Assembly: GCF_037404875.1 (NCBI RefSeq)
Contig: NZ_JBBELO010000018.1
Location: 62,001 to 126,000, forward strand
Direction: 5' to 3'
Length of the DNA stretch: 64,000 nucleotides
Source of the DNA: Orlajensenia sp037404875
Lineage (GTDB): Bacteria > Actinomycetota > Actinomycetes > Actinomycetales > Microbacteriaceae
The notes beneath the pieces were generated by a model that was not told where the DNA came from, ran no database searches, and worked only from the letters and a program-made list of their open reading frames with translations. Numbering within the stretch: position 1 is the stretch's first letter; each line of letters opens with the position of its first letter. Position numbers and translations under genes: made by a program. Of the stretch, positions 1 to 8,309 are shown piece by piece.

Positions 1-838
1 GCGCCGGCTCATCGAGTGCCTCTCGCGAGACCGCACCAAGCACCAGGTGGCCGAGGTCACCTCGCTCGGACTCGTGCAGATGACACGCAAGAAGCTCGGC
101 CTCGGCCTGCTCGAGACCTTCAGCGAGCCGTGCGAGACCTGCGCCGGGCGTGGTGTGCTCGTGCACCACGACCCCGTCTCCAAGCACCGTCCGCCCCAGC
201 AGCAGCAACAGCAGCAGCCCGGCCGCCGTCGGGGTCCCGCCGGTTCGGCGCCGAGCAACTCGTCGACGGATGCCGCCAAGGCTTCCAACGGCGCCAATGG
301 CACCCACGGCATCACCGAGGACGCGAAGCACGCCCTCGCGCTGATCGCCGCCTCGACGCTGCACGCCGAGAAGGAGGCGCAGGCCGCCGGCGCCGAGGCC
401 GAGGCCGCGGCCGCGGCGTCCGCAGACGACAGCAGCCAACGCGGCACCGCGGAGCGCAAGTCGCGTCGCGGCCGTCGTGGACGGCACTCCGGACGCGTCG
501 ACCTCGATGGCGCGATCGGCGAGGAGACGCAGGACGGCACGCCGGAGACCGCGCCCGAGAAGACGCCCCAGCCGGCGCCGGTGGCTTCGGCGGAGGAGCC
601 GGACGCGCCGGCATCCGTCGCCGAGCCCGTGGCCATCCTCGACATCCCCGTCGAGAAGGTGGCCCGCCAGAGCGCACCGGTCGATCGCGTCGATGCCGAG
701 CACCTGCTCGATTCGGTGCTCGAGGCGTTGCCTGCTCCGAAGGAGCCCGGTCAGGGCCGCACGCGCAGTCGTCGGGTGACCACGGCGGGCCTCTCGACAA
801 CGCCCGTCGAGCCGATCATCACGACCAAGGGCGAGTAG
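1..838 (+). CDS. rne: Ribonuclease E/G, C-terminal part (5' end outside window)
   Basis: The open frame enters at base 2 and ends at the TAG at 836-838; the apparent start at 47 is internal. The first residues carry the family hallmark after the catalytic core: EVTSLGLVQMTRK, then the paired cysteines of CETCAGRG. In RNase E/G these form the zinc link that dimerises the catalytic domains, so the protein is the mRNA and rRNA processing endonuclease. About 220 residues of low-complexity, Gln/Ala/Glu/Arg-rich tail follow, including a run of seven Gln near 200-220, and probably disordered. Such tails act as RNA or partner binding scaffolds in RNase E; that role here is inference. rne directly upstream of rplU-rpmA is a common actinobacterial arrangement. 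The catalytic domain is outside the window. Confidence 0.93.
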   Translation, partial: RRLIECLSRDRTKHQVAEVTSLGLVQMTRKKLGLGLLETFSEPCETCAGRGVLVHHDPVSKHRPPQQQQQQQPGRRRGPAGSAPSNSSTDAAKASNGANGTHGITEDAKHALALIAASTLHAEKEAQAAGAEAEAAAAASADDSSQRGTAERKSRRGRRGRHSGRVDLDGAIGEETQDGTPETAPEKTPQPAPVASAEEPDAPASVAEPVAILDIPVEKVARQSAPVDRVDAEHLLDSVLEALPAPKEPGQGRTRSRRVTTAGLSTTPVEPIITTKGE

Positions 839-844
839 GCGGCC

Positions 845-1117
845 CTAGAGGTCTCGCCGCTCGCGAGCCGTGACGCGCAGGCCGCTGCCGCGCAGGCGCG
901 TCACGAGTTCGCGGTTGCTCACGTGCACCGCACCGGCCTCGACCAGTGCAGCGTGTCGCTCACGCGGCACGTCGTAGTGGTCGAGGTCGAAGCTGCGCGG
1001 GGGGATGCCGTTGACGCCCGCGAATGCGTGCAGCTCTTCGAGGGACTCGTCGCTGACGAGATGCGCCCAGAGGGTGCCGTGATTGGGCCACATGGGCGTG
1101 TCGATCAGCACGGTCAT
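845..1117 (-). CDS. DUF4031 domain protein
   Basis: A 90-residue protein convergent with rne (6 bp between stops). The sequence fits the DUF4031 family along its whole length: MTVLIDTPMWPNHGT at the start, then HLVSD, SLEELHAFA, FDLDHYDVP and a C-terminal RELVTRLRGSGLR. The family is common in actinobacteria and has no established biochemical role; the conserved His/Asp residues could hint at metal or nucleotide binding, but that is only inference. The ATG start is supported by TACAAT six bases upstream, the spacing of a leaderless mRNA. It is divergent from rplU, with about 216 bp between them. Confidence 0.85.
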   Translation of the reverse strand: MTVLIDTPMWPNHGTLWAHLVSDESLEELHAFAGVNGIPPRSFDLDHYDVPRERHAALVEAGAVHVSNRELVTRLRGSGLRVTARERRDL

Positions 1118-1123
1118 GCTGGA

Positions 1124-1129
1124 ATTGTA
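1124..1129 (-). promoter_or_regulatory. Leaderless-type -10 box of the DUF4031 gene
   Basis: TACAAT on the minus strand, six bases (1118-1123) before the ATG at 1117. Transcription would begin at or next to the start codon. Confidence 0.6.
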
Positions 1130-1165
1130 AGGTTGGTGTGAACCAAGGCGCGGAGTCGGCTCCGT

Positions 1166-1194
1166 TTGACCGGCGTATCCCGATCAGCTAGACT
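1166..1194 (+). promoter_or_regulatory. Sigma-A type promoter of rplU-rpmA
   Basis: TTGACC (1166-1171), a 17-base spacer and TAGACT (1189-1194), close to the housekeeping consensus. Predicted transcription start is near 1201, leaving a leader of about 130 bases before rplU. It is one of very few boxes in this window with a clear -35 element. Confidence 0.72.
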
Positions 1195-1200
1195 CGACCT

Positions 1201-1333
1201 TTGGTGTGTGCTGGATTCTGTCCGCACCGTCACCACGGTTTTCTGGTGGGCCCGTCGTTGGTCGAACCAGGGTGTATTTCCCGTGATAGGAATCGGGGCT
1301 CGTTCTGAGCTCCCCAGAGAATAGGTACGTAAA
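1201..1333 (+). other. Untranslated leader of rplU
   Basis: About 130 bases lie between the predicted start of transcription and the rplU GTG. No ORF in it is convincing. Short complementary segments (CACCA near 1230 and TGGTG near 1244) could form a hairpin. A ribosomal protein leader that binds its own product is possible, but nothing here matches a known class that can be recognised by eye. Confidence 0.35.
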
Positions 1334-1642
1334 GTGGTTTACGCAGTTGTGCGCGCCGGTGGCCGCCAGGAAAAGGTCGAGGTCGGAACCATCGTGACGA
1401 TGGACCGCATCAAGGCTGACAAGAACGGCACTGTCGAGCTCGCCCCCGTGCTGCTTGTCGACGGAGACACCATCACGAGCGACGCCGAGTCGCTCGCCAA
1501 GGTGAAGGTGACCGCCGAGGTTCTCGGCGACCTGCGCGGTCCGAAGATCGTCATCCAGAAGTTCAAGAACAAGACCGGCTACAAGAAGCGCCAGGGGCAC
1601 CGTCAGGAGCTCACGCGCGTCAAGGTCACCGGAATCAAGTAA
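1334..1642 (+). CDS. rplU: 50S ribosomal protein L21
   Basis: A 102-residue protein starting at GTG 1334, with the L21 signature MVYAVVRAGGRQEKV and a basic C-terminal region (NKTGYKKRQGHRQ) that contacts 23S rRNA. Length matches the family. It is followed after 19 bp by rpmA, the near-universal pairing of the two large-subunit proteins. Expression is probably driven by the promoter at 1166-1194, with a long leader. Nothing is unusual in the protein itself. Confidence 0.98.
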   Translation: MVYAVVRAGGRQEKVEVGTIVTMDRIKADKNGTVELAPVLLVDGDTITSDAESLAKVKVTAEVLGDLRGPKIVIQKFKNKTGYKKRQGHRQELTRVKVTGIK

Positions 1643-1661
1643 GGCCCAGGAGACACACGAG

Positions 1662-1919
1662 ATGGCACACAAAAAGGGAGCAAGCTCCACTCGCAACGGT
1701 CGTGACTCGAACGCGCAGCGCCTCGGCGTGAAGCGCTTCGGCGGCCAGGTCGTCAGCGCGGGCGAGATCATCGTCCGCCAGCGCGGCACCCACTTCCACC
1801 CCGGCGCGGGCGTCGGCCGTGGCGGCGACGACACCCTCTTCGCCCTGCAGCCGGGCTCGGTCGAGTTCGGCACCAAGGGCGGCCGCAAGGTCGTCAACAT
1901 CGTGGCGGTCGCCGAGTAG
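1662..1919 (+). CDS. rpmA: 50S ribosomal protein L27
   Basis: An 85-residue L27, beginning MAHKKGASSTRNGRDS, whose N-terminal arm reaches toward the peptidyl transferase centre. There is no N-terminal extension of the kind cleaved in Firmicutes, so the mature N terminus is formed directly. A Shine-Dalgarno AGGAG lies about 8 bases before ATG 1662. It is cotranscribed with rplU and followed by a strong terminator at 1938-1974. Confidence 0.98.
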   Translation: MAHKKGASSTRNGRDSNAQRLGVKRFGGQVVSAGEIIVRQRGTHFHPGAGVGRGGDDTLFALQPGSVEFGTKGGRKVVNIVAVAE

Positions 1920-1937
1920 GCATCCCACATCTGTGAA

Positions 1938-1974
1938 CGCGAGGGCGGGCTTCGGCCCGCCCTCGCGTGTTTAT
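1938..1974 (+). terminator. Rho-independent terminator after rplU-rpmA
   Basis: A perfect 13-base-pair stem (1938-1950 with 1955-1967) closed by a TTCG tetraloop and followed by TGTTTAT. This is the clearest intrinsic terminator in the window and separates the ribosomal protein unit from obgE. Confidence 0.9.
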
Positions 1975-2001
1975 CGCTAGACCCAGCTTCAGGAGAACCC
2001 A

Positions 2002-3546
2002 GTGGCCAGCTTCGTCGACAACGTCACGCTGCACTTGCGTGCCGGCCATGGCGGCAACGGATGCGTCTCCGTACGCCGCGAGAAGTTCAAGCCGCTCGCC
2101 GGCCCTGACGGAGGCAACGGCGGACACGGCGGCGACATCGTGCTCGTCGCCGATCCCCAGGTGACGACCCTCCTCGGCTACCACCGGGCTCCCCACCGCT
2201 CCAGTGACAACGGCGGACCCGGCATGGGAGACCACCGTGCCGGCGCCAACGGCGAGGAACTCGAGCTCTCGATCCCCGTCGGAACCGTGGTGAAGGGTGG
2301 CGACGGCGAAGAGCTCATCGACATGAGCGAGCCGGGCATGCGCTTCGTCGTGGCGCCTGGAGGCCAGGGCGGACTGGGCAACGCCGCCCTCGCGACGACC
2401 AAGCGCAAGGCGCCGGGCTTCGCGCTGCTGGGCACCCCGGGCTGGGAGGGCGACGTCGTCCTCGAGCTCAAGACCGTCGCCGACGTTGCCCTCGTCGGCT
2501 TCCCGTCTGCGGGGAAGTCGAGCCTGATCGCCGCCCTCTCGGCGGCGCGGCCCAAGATCGCCGACTACCCGTTCACGACCCTGCACCCCAACCTCGGCGT
2601 CGTGCAGGCCGGCGACGTGCGCTACACCGTCGCCGACGTGCCCGGCCTCATCGAGGGCGCGAGCGAGGGCAAGGGCCTGGGCCTGGAGTTCCTGCGCCAC
2701 GTGGAGCGTTGCACCGCCCTGCTGCACGTGCTCGACTGCGGCACGCTCGATCCCGGACGCGATCCGCTGAGCGACCTCGACATCATCCTGGGCGAACTGG
2801 CCGCCTACCCGGTACCCGAGGGGCAGAAGCCCCTCCTCGAGCGGCCGCAGCTGATCGCCCTGAACAAGATCGACATCCCCGAGGCCCGGGAACTCGCCGA
2901 CTTCGTGCGCCCCGACCTCGAGGCCCGCGGCTACCGCGTCTTCGAGATCTCGACGGCGAGCCATGAGGGCCTGCGTCCGTTGAGCTTCGCCCTCGCCGAA
3001 CTCGTCGAAGCCGGTCGCGTCGAGGCCGCTGCCGAGCCGCCCAAGCCGCGCATCGTGCTGCGTCCGAACGCGGTCGACGAGCAGGACTTCACGATCCGGG
3101 TCGAGGGTGGCAGCTACGGGTCCATCTACCGCATCCTCGGAACCAAGCCCGAGCGCTGGGTCGCCCAGACCGACTTCACGAACGACGAGGCCGTCGGCTT
3201 CCTCGCCGATCGCCTTGCCAAGCTCGGCGTGGAGGATCGGCTCTTCAAGGCCGGAGCCGTGGCGGGCTCGACCGTCGTCATCGGCCCGGGGGAGGGCATC
3301 GTCTTCGACTGGGAGCCCACGCTCACCTCGACCGCCGAGCTCATCACCGCTCCGCGCGGAACGGACGCGCGCCTGGACGAGAATCGCCGCGCCACGCGCA
3401 ACGAACGTCGTGAGAACTACTTCGAGCGCATGGATGCGAAGGCCGAGGCGCGCGCCGAACTCGAGCGCGAGCGCCAGGCGGGCGTGTGGCGCGGTCCGGA
3501 CAGCGCGGAGGACGCCAACGGCGACGGGGAGAACGACGAGCGGTGA
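2002..3546 (+). CDS. obgE: GTPase ObgE/CgtA
   Basis: A 514-residue Obg-family GTPase that assists late 50S subunit assembly and links it to growth and stress. The N-terminal glycine-rich Obg fold covers roughly residues 1-158 (repeated G-G-x-G stretches). The G domain follows, with P-loop GFPSAGKSS near residue 168, a TTLHP switch I, DVPG (G3) and NKID (G4). The C-terminal OCT domain runs to about 440, and a charged tail of about 70 residues follows. The GTG start at 2002 has AGGAG at 1991-1995. Its TGA overlaps the GTG of proB (3543-3546), so the two are translationally coupled. Confidence 0.97.
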   Translation: MASFVDNVTLHLRAGHGGNGCVSVRREKFKPLAGPDGGNGGHGGDIVLVADPQVTTLLGYHRAPHRSSDNGGPGMGDHRAGANGEELELSIPVGTVVKGGDGEELIDMSEPGMRFVVAPGGQGGLGNAALATTKRKAPGFALLGTPGWEGDVVLELKTVADVALVGFPSAGKSSLIAALSAARPKIADYPFTTLHPNLGVVQAGDVRYTVADVPGLIEGASEGKGLGLEFLRHVERCTALLHVLDCGTLDPGRDPLSDLDIILGELAAYPVPEGQKPLLERPQLIALNKIDIPEARELADFVRPDLEARGYRVFEISTASHEGLRPLSFALAELVEAGRVEAAAEPPKPRIVLRPNAVDEQDFTIRVEGGSYGSIYRILGTKPERWVAQTDFTNDEAVGFLADRLAKLGVEDRLFKAGAVAGSTVVIGPGEGIVFDWEPTLTSTAELITAPRGTDARLDENRRATRNERRENYFERMDAKAEARAELERERQAGVWRGPDSAEDANGDGENDER

Positions 3547-4355
3547 GAATCAGCGAGCGCGCAGCGATCCCGGCGGCGAAACGGGTCGTCGTGAAGGTCG
3601 GGTCCTCGTCGATCAGCGGTGAGAACGCCGGCCAGATCACGCCGCTCGTCGACGCCCTCGCCGCAGCATACGGTCGTGGCATCGAGGTCGTGCTCGTCTC
3701 ATCGGGTGCGATCGCGACCGGCATGCCCTATCTCAAGCTCGACGCCCGGCCGAACGACCTGGCCACCCAACAGGCGGCCGCATCCGTCGGCCAGAACCTG
3801 CTCATCTTCCGCTACCAGGACAGCCTGCGTCGCTATGGCATCGTCGCCGGCCAGGTGCTGCTGACGGCCGGTGACCTCGAGAACGACACCCCCCGCTCGA
3901 ACGCGCAGCGCGCGATGGAGCGCCTGCTCGACCTGCGCATCCTTCCCATCGTCAACGAGAACGACACGGTGGCCACGCACGAGATCCGCTTCGGCGACAA
4001 CGACAGGCTGGCGGCGCTCGTCGCCCACCTGATCGGAGCCGACCTGCTCGTGCTGCTCAGCGACGTGGATGCGCTGTACACGAAGCCGCCGCACCTTCCG
4101 GGCGCCGAACGCATCGACTCCGTCGCCTTCGGTGACCCTCTCGACGGCCTCGAGTTCGGTTCCGTGGGAGCGGCCGGTGTCGGAACCGGCGGCGCCTCCA
4201 CGAAGGTCTCGGCGGCACGGCTGGCCGCACAGGCCGGCACTGCCGTTCTGGTGACCTCGACGGGCCTCGTGAACGACGCCCTCACGGGGACGGCGATCGG
4301 CACGTGGTTCGAGCCGGCACACGCCGAAACGGAGCCGGTGGCTGGCCTAGGCTGA
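3543..4355 (+). CDS. proB: Glutamate 5-kinase
   Basis: First enzyme of proline synthesis: phosphorylates glutamate to gamma-glutamyl phosphate, the substrate of ProA encoded next. The 270-residue protein has the amino acid kinase fold: VVVKVGSSS near the start, LVSSGAIATG, then NENDTV and FGDNDRLAALVA for substrate binding. It ends after the kinase domain, so it lacks the C-terminal PUA domain of the E. coli enzyme (about 367 residues), as in many actinobacterial forms. The start chosen is GTG 3543, which overlaps the obgE stop as GTGA; the open frame extends further upstream but inside obgE. Confidence 0.95.
   Translation: MRISERAAIPAAKRVVVKVGSSSISGENAGQITPLVDALAAAYGRGIEVVLVSSGAIATGMPYLKLDARPNDLATQQAAASVGQNLLIFRYQDSLRRYGIVAGQVLLTAGDLENDTPRSNAQRAMERLLDLRILPIVNENDTVATHEIRFGDNDRLAALVAHLIGADLLVLLSDVDALYTKPPHLPGAERIDSVAFGDPLDGLEFGSVGAAGVGTGGASTKVSAARLAAQAGTAVLVTSTGLVNDALTGTAIGTWFEPAHAETEPVAGLG
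4348..4353 (+). promoter_or_regulatory. Leaderless-type -10 box of proA
   Basis: TAGGCT sits inside the last codons of proB, six bases before the proA ATG at 4360. proA could therefore be transcribed independently as a leaderless mRNA. Confidence 0.55.
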
Positions 4356-4359
4356 CAGC

Positions 4360-5628
4360 ATGCCTGAAACGGATGCGTCCCTGCCGGGTTTCAGCGAGCG
4401 CCTCGACGCCGCACGTTCTGCCGCGCTGCGCCTGGCGACCGCGACGACGCAGCAGAAGAACGCCGCTCTCTCCGCGATCGCGAACGCCCTGCGCTCCGCG
4501 GCAGGTGAGATCATCGCGGCGAACGCACGCGACCTCGAGAACGGCGAGGGCAACGGCCTGTCCGCCGGCCTTCTGGACCGGCTGCGGCTCGATGAAGGCC
4601 GCGTCGGCGCCCTCGCCGACGCGGTGGAGCAGATCATCGTGCTGACCGATCCCGTCGGCGAAGTCGTCCGCGGAAGCACGCTGCCCAACGGCGTGCGCAT
4701 CAGCGAGGTGCGTGTGCCCTTCGGCGTGGTGGGCGCCATCTACGAGGCGCGTCCCAACGTGACCGTCGACATCGCCGCCCTCGCGCTGAAGAGCGGTAAT
4801 GCCGCCGTGCTGCGCGGTGGATCCGCCGCCGAGAACAGCAACGGAGCGCTCGTGAGCCTCATCCAGGGCGCCCTCGCATCCGCAGGACTTCCGGGCGAGG
4901 CCGTGCAGACGATCGATGATTTCGGGCGCGACGGGGCGACGGCACTCATGCAGGCCCGCGGCTACGTCGACGTGCTGATTCCGCGCGGCAGTGCCGACCT
5001 CATCAACACCGTCGTCACGCAGTCCACGGTTCCCGTCATCGAGACGGGTGCGGGCGTCGTGCACATCTTCCTCGACGAGAGTGCGACCCCATCGTGGGCG
5101 GTCGACATCGTGCACAACGCGAAGACCCAGCGTCCGAGCGTCTGCAACACCGTGGAGACGGTGCTCGTGCACGAGGGTGCCGCCGAGCGGCTGCTGCCTG
5201 CAGTGCTCGATCGGCTCGCGGAGGCCGGTGTCACGGTGCACGGCGACGAGGCCACACGGGCGATCTGGCCCCGGGCAGTGGCGGCGACCGCCGAGGACTG
5301 GGGCACCGAGTACATGAGCCTCGACGTGACCGTCGGCGTCGTGCCGTCGCTCGACGAGGCCATCCAGCACATCCGGCGCTATTCGACGCGGCACACGGAA
5401 TCGATCATCACGAACGACCTGGCGAACGCGGAGCGCTTCCTCAACGAGGTCGACTCGGCGACCGTCATGGTGAACGCCTCCACCCGCTTCAGCGACGGCG
5501 GTGAATTCGGCTTCGGTGCCGAGGTCGGCATCTCGACCCAGAAGCTGCACGCCCGCGGCCCGATGGGCCTGCCGGAGCTGACGAGCACCAAATGGGTGGT
5601 GCGCGGTTCCGGGCAGGTGCGCGCGTAG
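4360..5628 (+). CDS. proA: Gamma-glutamyl phosphate reductase
   Basis: Second step of proline synthesis: NADPH-dependent reduction of gamma-glutamyl phosphate to glutamate semialdehyde. At 422 residues it has the usual length for this aldehyde-dehydrogenase-fold enzyme. The catalytic cysteine is C262 in QRPSVCNTVETVLVH. The family C-terminal motif SDGGEFGFGAEVGIST is intact near residue 380. It lies 4 bp after proB and probably acts in complex with it. The ATG at 4360 is supported by a -10 box six bases upstream. Confidence 0.97.
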   Translation: MPETDASLPGFSERLDAARSAALRLATATTQQKNAALSAIANALRSAAGEIIAANARDLENGEGNGLSAGLLDRLRLDEGRVGALADAVEQIIVLTDPVGEVVRGSTLPNGVRISEVRVPFGVVGAIYEARPNVTVDIAALALKSGNAAVLRGGSAAENSNGALVSLIQGALASAGLPGEAVQTIDDFGRDGATALMQARGYVDVLIPRGSADLINTVVTQSTVPVIETGAGVVHIFLDESATPSWAVDIVHNAKTQRPSVCNTVETVLVHEGAAERLLPAVLDRLAEAGVTVHGDEATRAIWPRAVAATAEDWGTEYMSLDVTVGVVPSLDEAIQHIRRYSTRHTESIITNDLANAERFLNEVDSATVMVNASTRFSDGGEFGFGAEVGISTQKLHARGPMGLPELTSTKWVVRGSGQVRA

Positions 5629-5632
5629 GCGA

Positions 5633-5638
5633 TAAGCT
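5633..5638 (+). promoter_or_regulatory. Candidate -10 box upstream of small membrane protein
   Basis: TAAGCT just after the proA stop. Transcription would start near 5645, giving a leader of about 35 bases with a GGAG before ATG 5681. No -35 element is recognisable. Confidence 0.4.
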
Positions 5639-5680
5639 GGGCGGGAAGTCTGGCTGAACACGCCGTGAATGGAGATGTAC

Positions 5681-5890
5681 ATGTCGTTGCTGACCACCGT
5701 GCTCGCTGAGGGCACTGAGCCCGCCGTTCCGACGTTCGTCTTCGGCTTGGTCGCCCTGGGCGTCTTCGCCGTTCTCGGGTTCATCACCTTCAGCTACCGC
5801 GATGTGGCCAACCGTCACAGCGCGAAGGCCGACGCCTATGCCGCCGCGCATTCGGGTTCGGCCGAACACGGCGGGCACGGCGGGCACTGA
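5681..5890 (+). CDS. Small single-pass membrane protein
   Basis: A 69-residue protein between proA and nadD. ATG 5681 is preferred over ATGs at 5669 and 5675 because GGAG at 5671-5674 is correctly spaced only for it. After a short N-terminal segment there is one membrane helix (about residues 18-38, PTFVFGLVALGVFAVLG), then a polar tail ending in the His/Gly stretch EHGGHGGH. Proteins of this type are often found at this locus in related actinobacteria, with no known function. The histidine-rich end could bind metal; that is inference. Confidence 0.75.
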   Translation: MSLLTTVLAEGTEPAVPTFVFGLVALGVFAVLGFITFSYRDVANRHSAKADAYAAAHSGSAEHGGHGGH

Positions 5891-5916
5891 GCGAGCCGGC
5901 GACGAGCATCCCGGTC

Positions 5917-6519
5917 ATGGCGGAATCCGCACGGCGCCCGCGCATCGGCATCATGGGTGGAACCTTCGATCCGATCCACCACGGGCACCTCGTCGCGGCG
6001 AGCGAGGTCGCACAGGGTTACGACCTCGACGAGGTAGTGTTCGTGCCGACGGGGCAGCCGTGGCAGAAGGCCGCGGTGAGCCTGGCCGAGCACCGCTACC
6101 TGATGACGGTGGTCGCCACCGCATCCAACCCTCGCTTCACCGTGAGCCGCGTCGACATCGACCGGAGCGGGCCGACGTACACCATCGACACCCTGCGCGA
6201 CATGCGCGCCCAGTGGCCCGATGCGGAGCTCTTCTTCATCACCGGAGCGGACGCGATCGCGCAGATCCTCACGTGGAAGAACGTGCACGAGCTCTGGGAA
6301 TTGGCGCATTTCGTTGCTGTGAGTCGTCCGGGACACGATCTCTCCATTTCTGGATTGCCACAGGCGGACGTAAGCTTGTTGGAGGTTCCGGCACTTGCGA
6401 TCTCTTCGACCGATTGTCGGGAGCGTGTGAGCCGGGGTTATCCGGTCTGGTATCTGGTGCCCGATGGGGTGGTCCAGTACATCTCGAAGCACCATCTGTA
6501 TCGGAGTAGTGCGGCATGA
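5917..6519 (+). CDS. nadD: Nicotinate-nucleotide adenylyltransferase
   Basis: Transfers AMP from ATP to nicotinate mononucleotide, giving deamido-NAD in NAD synthesis. The 200-residue protein shows the nucleotidyltransferase signature GGTFDPIHHGHL at residues 14-25 and the C-terminal ISSTDCRERV motif (the family ISSTxxR). Length is typical. The last four bases overlap the next gene as ATGA (6516-6519), so translation of the two is coupled. The gene stands in the usual proA-nadD-rsfS neighbourhood. Confidence 0.96.
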   Translation: MAESARRPRIGIMGGTFDPIHHGHLVAASEVAQGYDLDEVVFVPTGQPWQKAAVSLAEHRYLMTVVATASNPRFTVSRVDIDRSGPTYTIDTLRDMRAQWPDAELFFITGADAIAQILTWKNVHELWELAHFVAVSRPGHDLSISGLPQADVSLLEVPALAISSTDCRERVSRGYPVWYLVPDGVVQYISKHHLYRSSAA

Positions 6520-7799
6520 CGACGGGTCAAGTGCCTCAGACGCGCAGGCAGGCGCGTGAAATGGAGCGTTCACGCGAGGACGCTCCGTCGCCGACCCCGA
6601 ATTCCCGGCGAGCCGTGACCAACGAGGCGACTCCCGGGGGAGAGGCGCCGCATCTCGTCACGGCGTTCCCCACTGCTCCAGACGCTCCCAAGAGCGCCGA
6701 GGGGGAGCGAACCGAAGCCGCCGCAGCAACGCGCCCCACGGTGCCCGCGTACGCCGGCTACACCGCCGGCGGTTACGCGCCTCCGACTTCTCGCCTCGCC
6801 GTCTCCACACCTGAGGCACCCCGCCCCGCTTCCGACGTTCCGGCCTTCACCACGCCGTCACTGACCACGCCGTCCGATGCGTCACGGGTCAGCGGTGAGA
6901 CCGATACCCCTGACGACGCCGAGGCGTCCGAATCCGTCCCAACTCACACTCTGACCCGCCGGCAGTTGCGCGCCATGCTCGCCGCCCAGCAGGGTGGGAG
7001 TGTGCAGGCCGGCGTCGAGTCTGCCACCGAGCCCGTCGTGCTCACGCAGGCGCCCGCCGCCGAGGTCGAGCCGACCACGACGGACACCGGCCGCCGTGTC
7101 ACTTGGACCCCTCCCGTCGCCGACGACACCGACACCCGCCCTGTCTGGGCCGTCGCGGCGCCGAGCGTCAATCCGCGTACGCAGGAAGGCCCCGCGCGTG
7201 AGGCGGTCGCATCGGCGCCGAGAGTCGCGCCGCTGCCCGTCACCGAGCTGCCTCCGACCGAGCCGACGTCGGCCATCACCGACGCCGCGCCCGCGCCGGC
7301 GGCCTCCGCTGCTCCTCGCGTGGGTCACTGGTCCGTGCCCGTCGAGGAGGAGACGCCTGATGCGCCGCAGTCCTTCGACCAGCTGATCGGGCGCGGCGTC
7401 GCATCCGGCGGAGTTCCGACCACGACGAACGCGTTGATCCTGCCCTCGATTCCGCAGGCCACCGAGGGTCCGGTCGCGTTGAACACCGGCGAAGTGCTCA
7501 TCACCGGCTCCTTCGACCTTCCGCGCAGTCTCGGCAGCACCGGGGCGCACCCGAACCGCATCGACTCCTCCGACATCGACCGGATGTTCGATGCCGACGA
7601 CGACCAGCCGGCGACCGGGGCGCAGCCCATCCGGGCCAGCCGTGCGGTCAGTACCCATTCCTCCACCCGCGACGTGCTCACGCCTCCGAAGAAGCAGAGC
7701 CGCTGGACGGTTCCCTTCACCATGGCGGTCTCCGGCGGCGTGCTGCTCGTCGGTGTCGTCGGGCTCGTCACCGCGGGCTTCATGTCCGGCATCTTCTGA
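6516..7799 (+). CDS. Disordered protein with C-terminal membrane anchor
   Basis: A 427-residue protein of unknown function between nadD and rsfS. Most of it is Pro/Thr/Ala/Val-rich and probably disordered. The only hydrophobic segment is at the very C terminus (about residues 397-425, VPFTMAVSGGVLLVGVVGLV), so it is likely tail-anchored with the bulk in the cytoplasm. Two short related motifs occur: TRRQAREMER at residues 9-18 and LTRRQLRAML near residue 146. Its start overlaps the nadD stop. No enzyme domain is visible. The position next to nadD and rsfS is typical for uncharacterised Microbacteriaceae proteins of this kind. Confidence 0.75.
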   Translation: MTTGQVPQTRRQAREMERSREDAPSPTPNSRRAVTNEATPGGEAPHLVTAFPTAPDAPKSAEGERTEAAAATRPTVPAYAGYTAGGYAPPTSRLAVSTPEAPRPASDVPAFTTPSLTTPSDASRVSGETDTPDDAEASESVPTHTLTRRQLRAMLAAQQGGSVQAGVESATEPVVLTQAPAAEVEPTTTDTGRRVTWTPPVADDTDTRPVWAVAAPSVNPRTQEGPAREAVASAPRVAPLPVTELPPTEPTSAITDAAPAPAASAAPRVGHWSVPVEEETPDAPQSFDQLIGRGVASGGVPTTTNALILPSIPQATEGPVALNTGEVLITGSFDLPRSLGSTGAHPNRIDSSDIDRMFDADDDQPATGAQPIRASRAVSTHSSTRDVLTPPKKQSRWTVPFTMAVSGGVLLVGVVGLVTAGFMSGIF

Positions 7800-7836
7800 T
7801 GTCATTCCGTTCTTCACCGTTCCAAGGATTTCCTGT

Positions 7837-8214
7837 ATGACCGCATCCGAGCACGCCATCGAGCTGTTGAACCTCGCCGCCGCCGCGGCCGATTCGAAGG
7901 CCGGTGAAGATCTCGTCGCTCTGGATGTCTCGGGACCGCTTCCGCTGGTCGACGCCTTCCTGCTGGTGACGGGCCGCAGCGAGCGCAATGTCGTCGCCAT
8001 CGCCGAGGCGATCGAGGACCGCCTGGCCGAGGCCGGTGCCAAGACGCTGCGGCGCGAGGGCCGCTCCGAGGGCCGTTGGATTCTTCTGGACTTCGGCGAC
8101 CTCGTGGTGCACGTCTTCCACGAGGAGGAGCGCATGTACTACGCCCTCGAGCGGCTGTGGAAGGACTGCCCGGTCATCCCGGTCGACCTTCCCGCCCACG
8201 AAGCGCGGGGCTGA
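7837..8214 (+). CDS. rsfS: Ribosomal silencing factor RsfS
   Basis: A 125-residue RsfS (Iojap family). It binds L14 on the 50S subunit and blocks subunit joining when nutrients are short. Visible family features are the opening helix with AAAAADSKAGEDLVALDVS, then LLVTGRSERNVVAIAEAIED and the WILLDFGDLVVHVFHEEERMYY block. ATG 7837 is chosen because it precedes the conserved N terminus and has AAGGA at 7824-7828; the open frame runs further back through the previous gene in another frame. It ends about 95 bases before tRNA-Ala. Confidence 0.96.
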   Translation: MTASEHAIELLNLAAAAADSKAGEDLVALDVSGPLPLVDAFLLVTGRSERNVVAIAEAIEDRLAEAGAKTLRREGRSEGRWILLDFGDLVVHVFHEEERMYYALERLWKDCPVIPVDLPAHEARG

Positions 8215-8309
8215 GCGGCCGACGCACCCGGGCTGCCGTCTCGATTTCTTCGGATGCGGCGGGTGTAGTAATCTGAACAAGTTGCTTCCGCGGGTCGGAA
8301 ACAGCGTCT

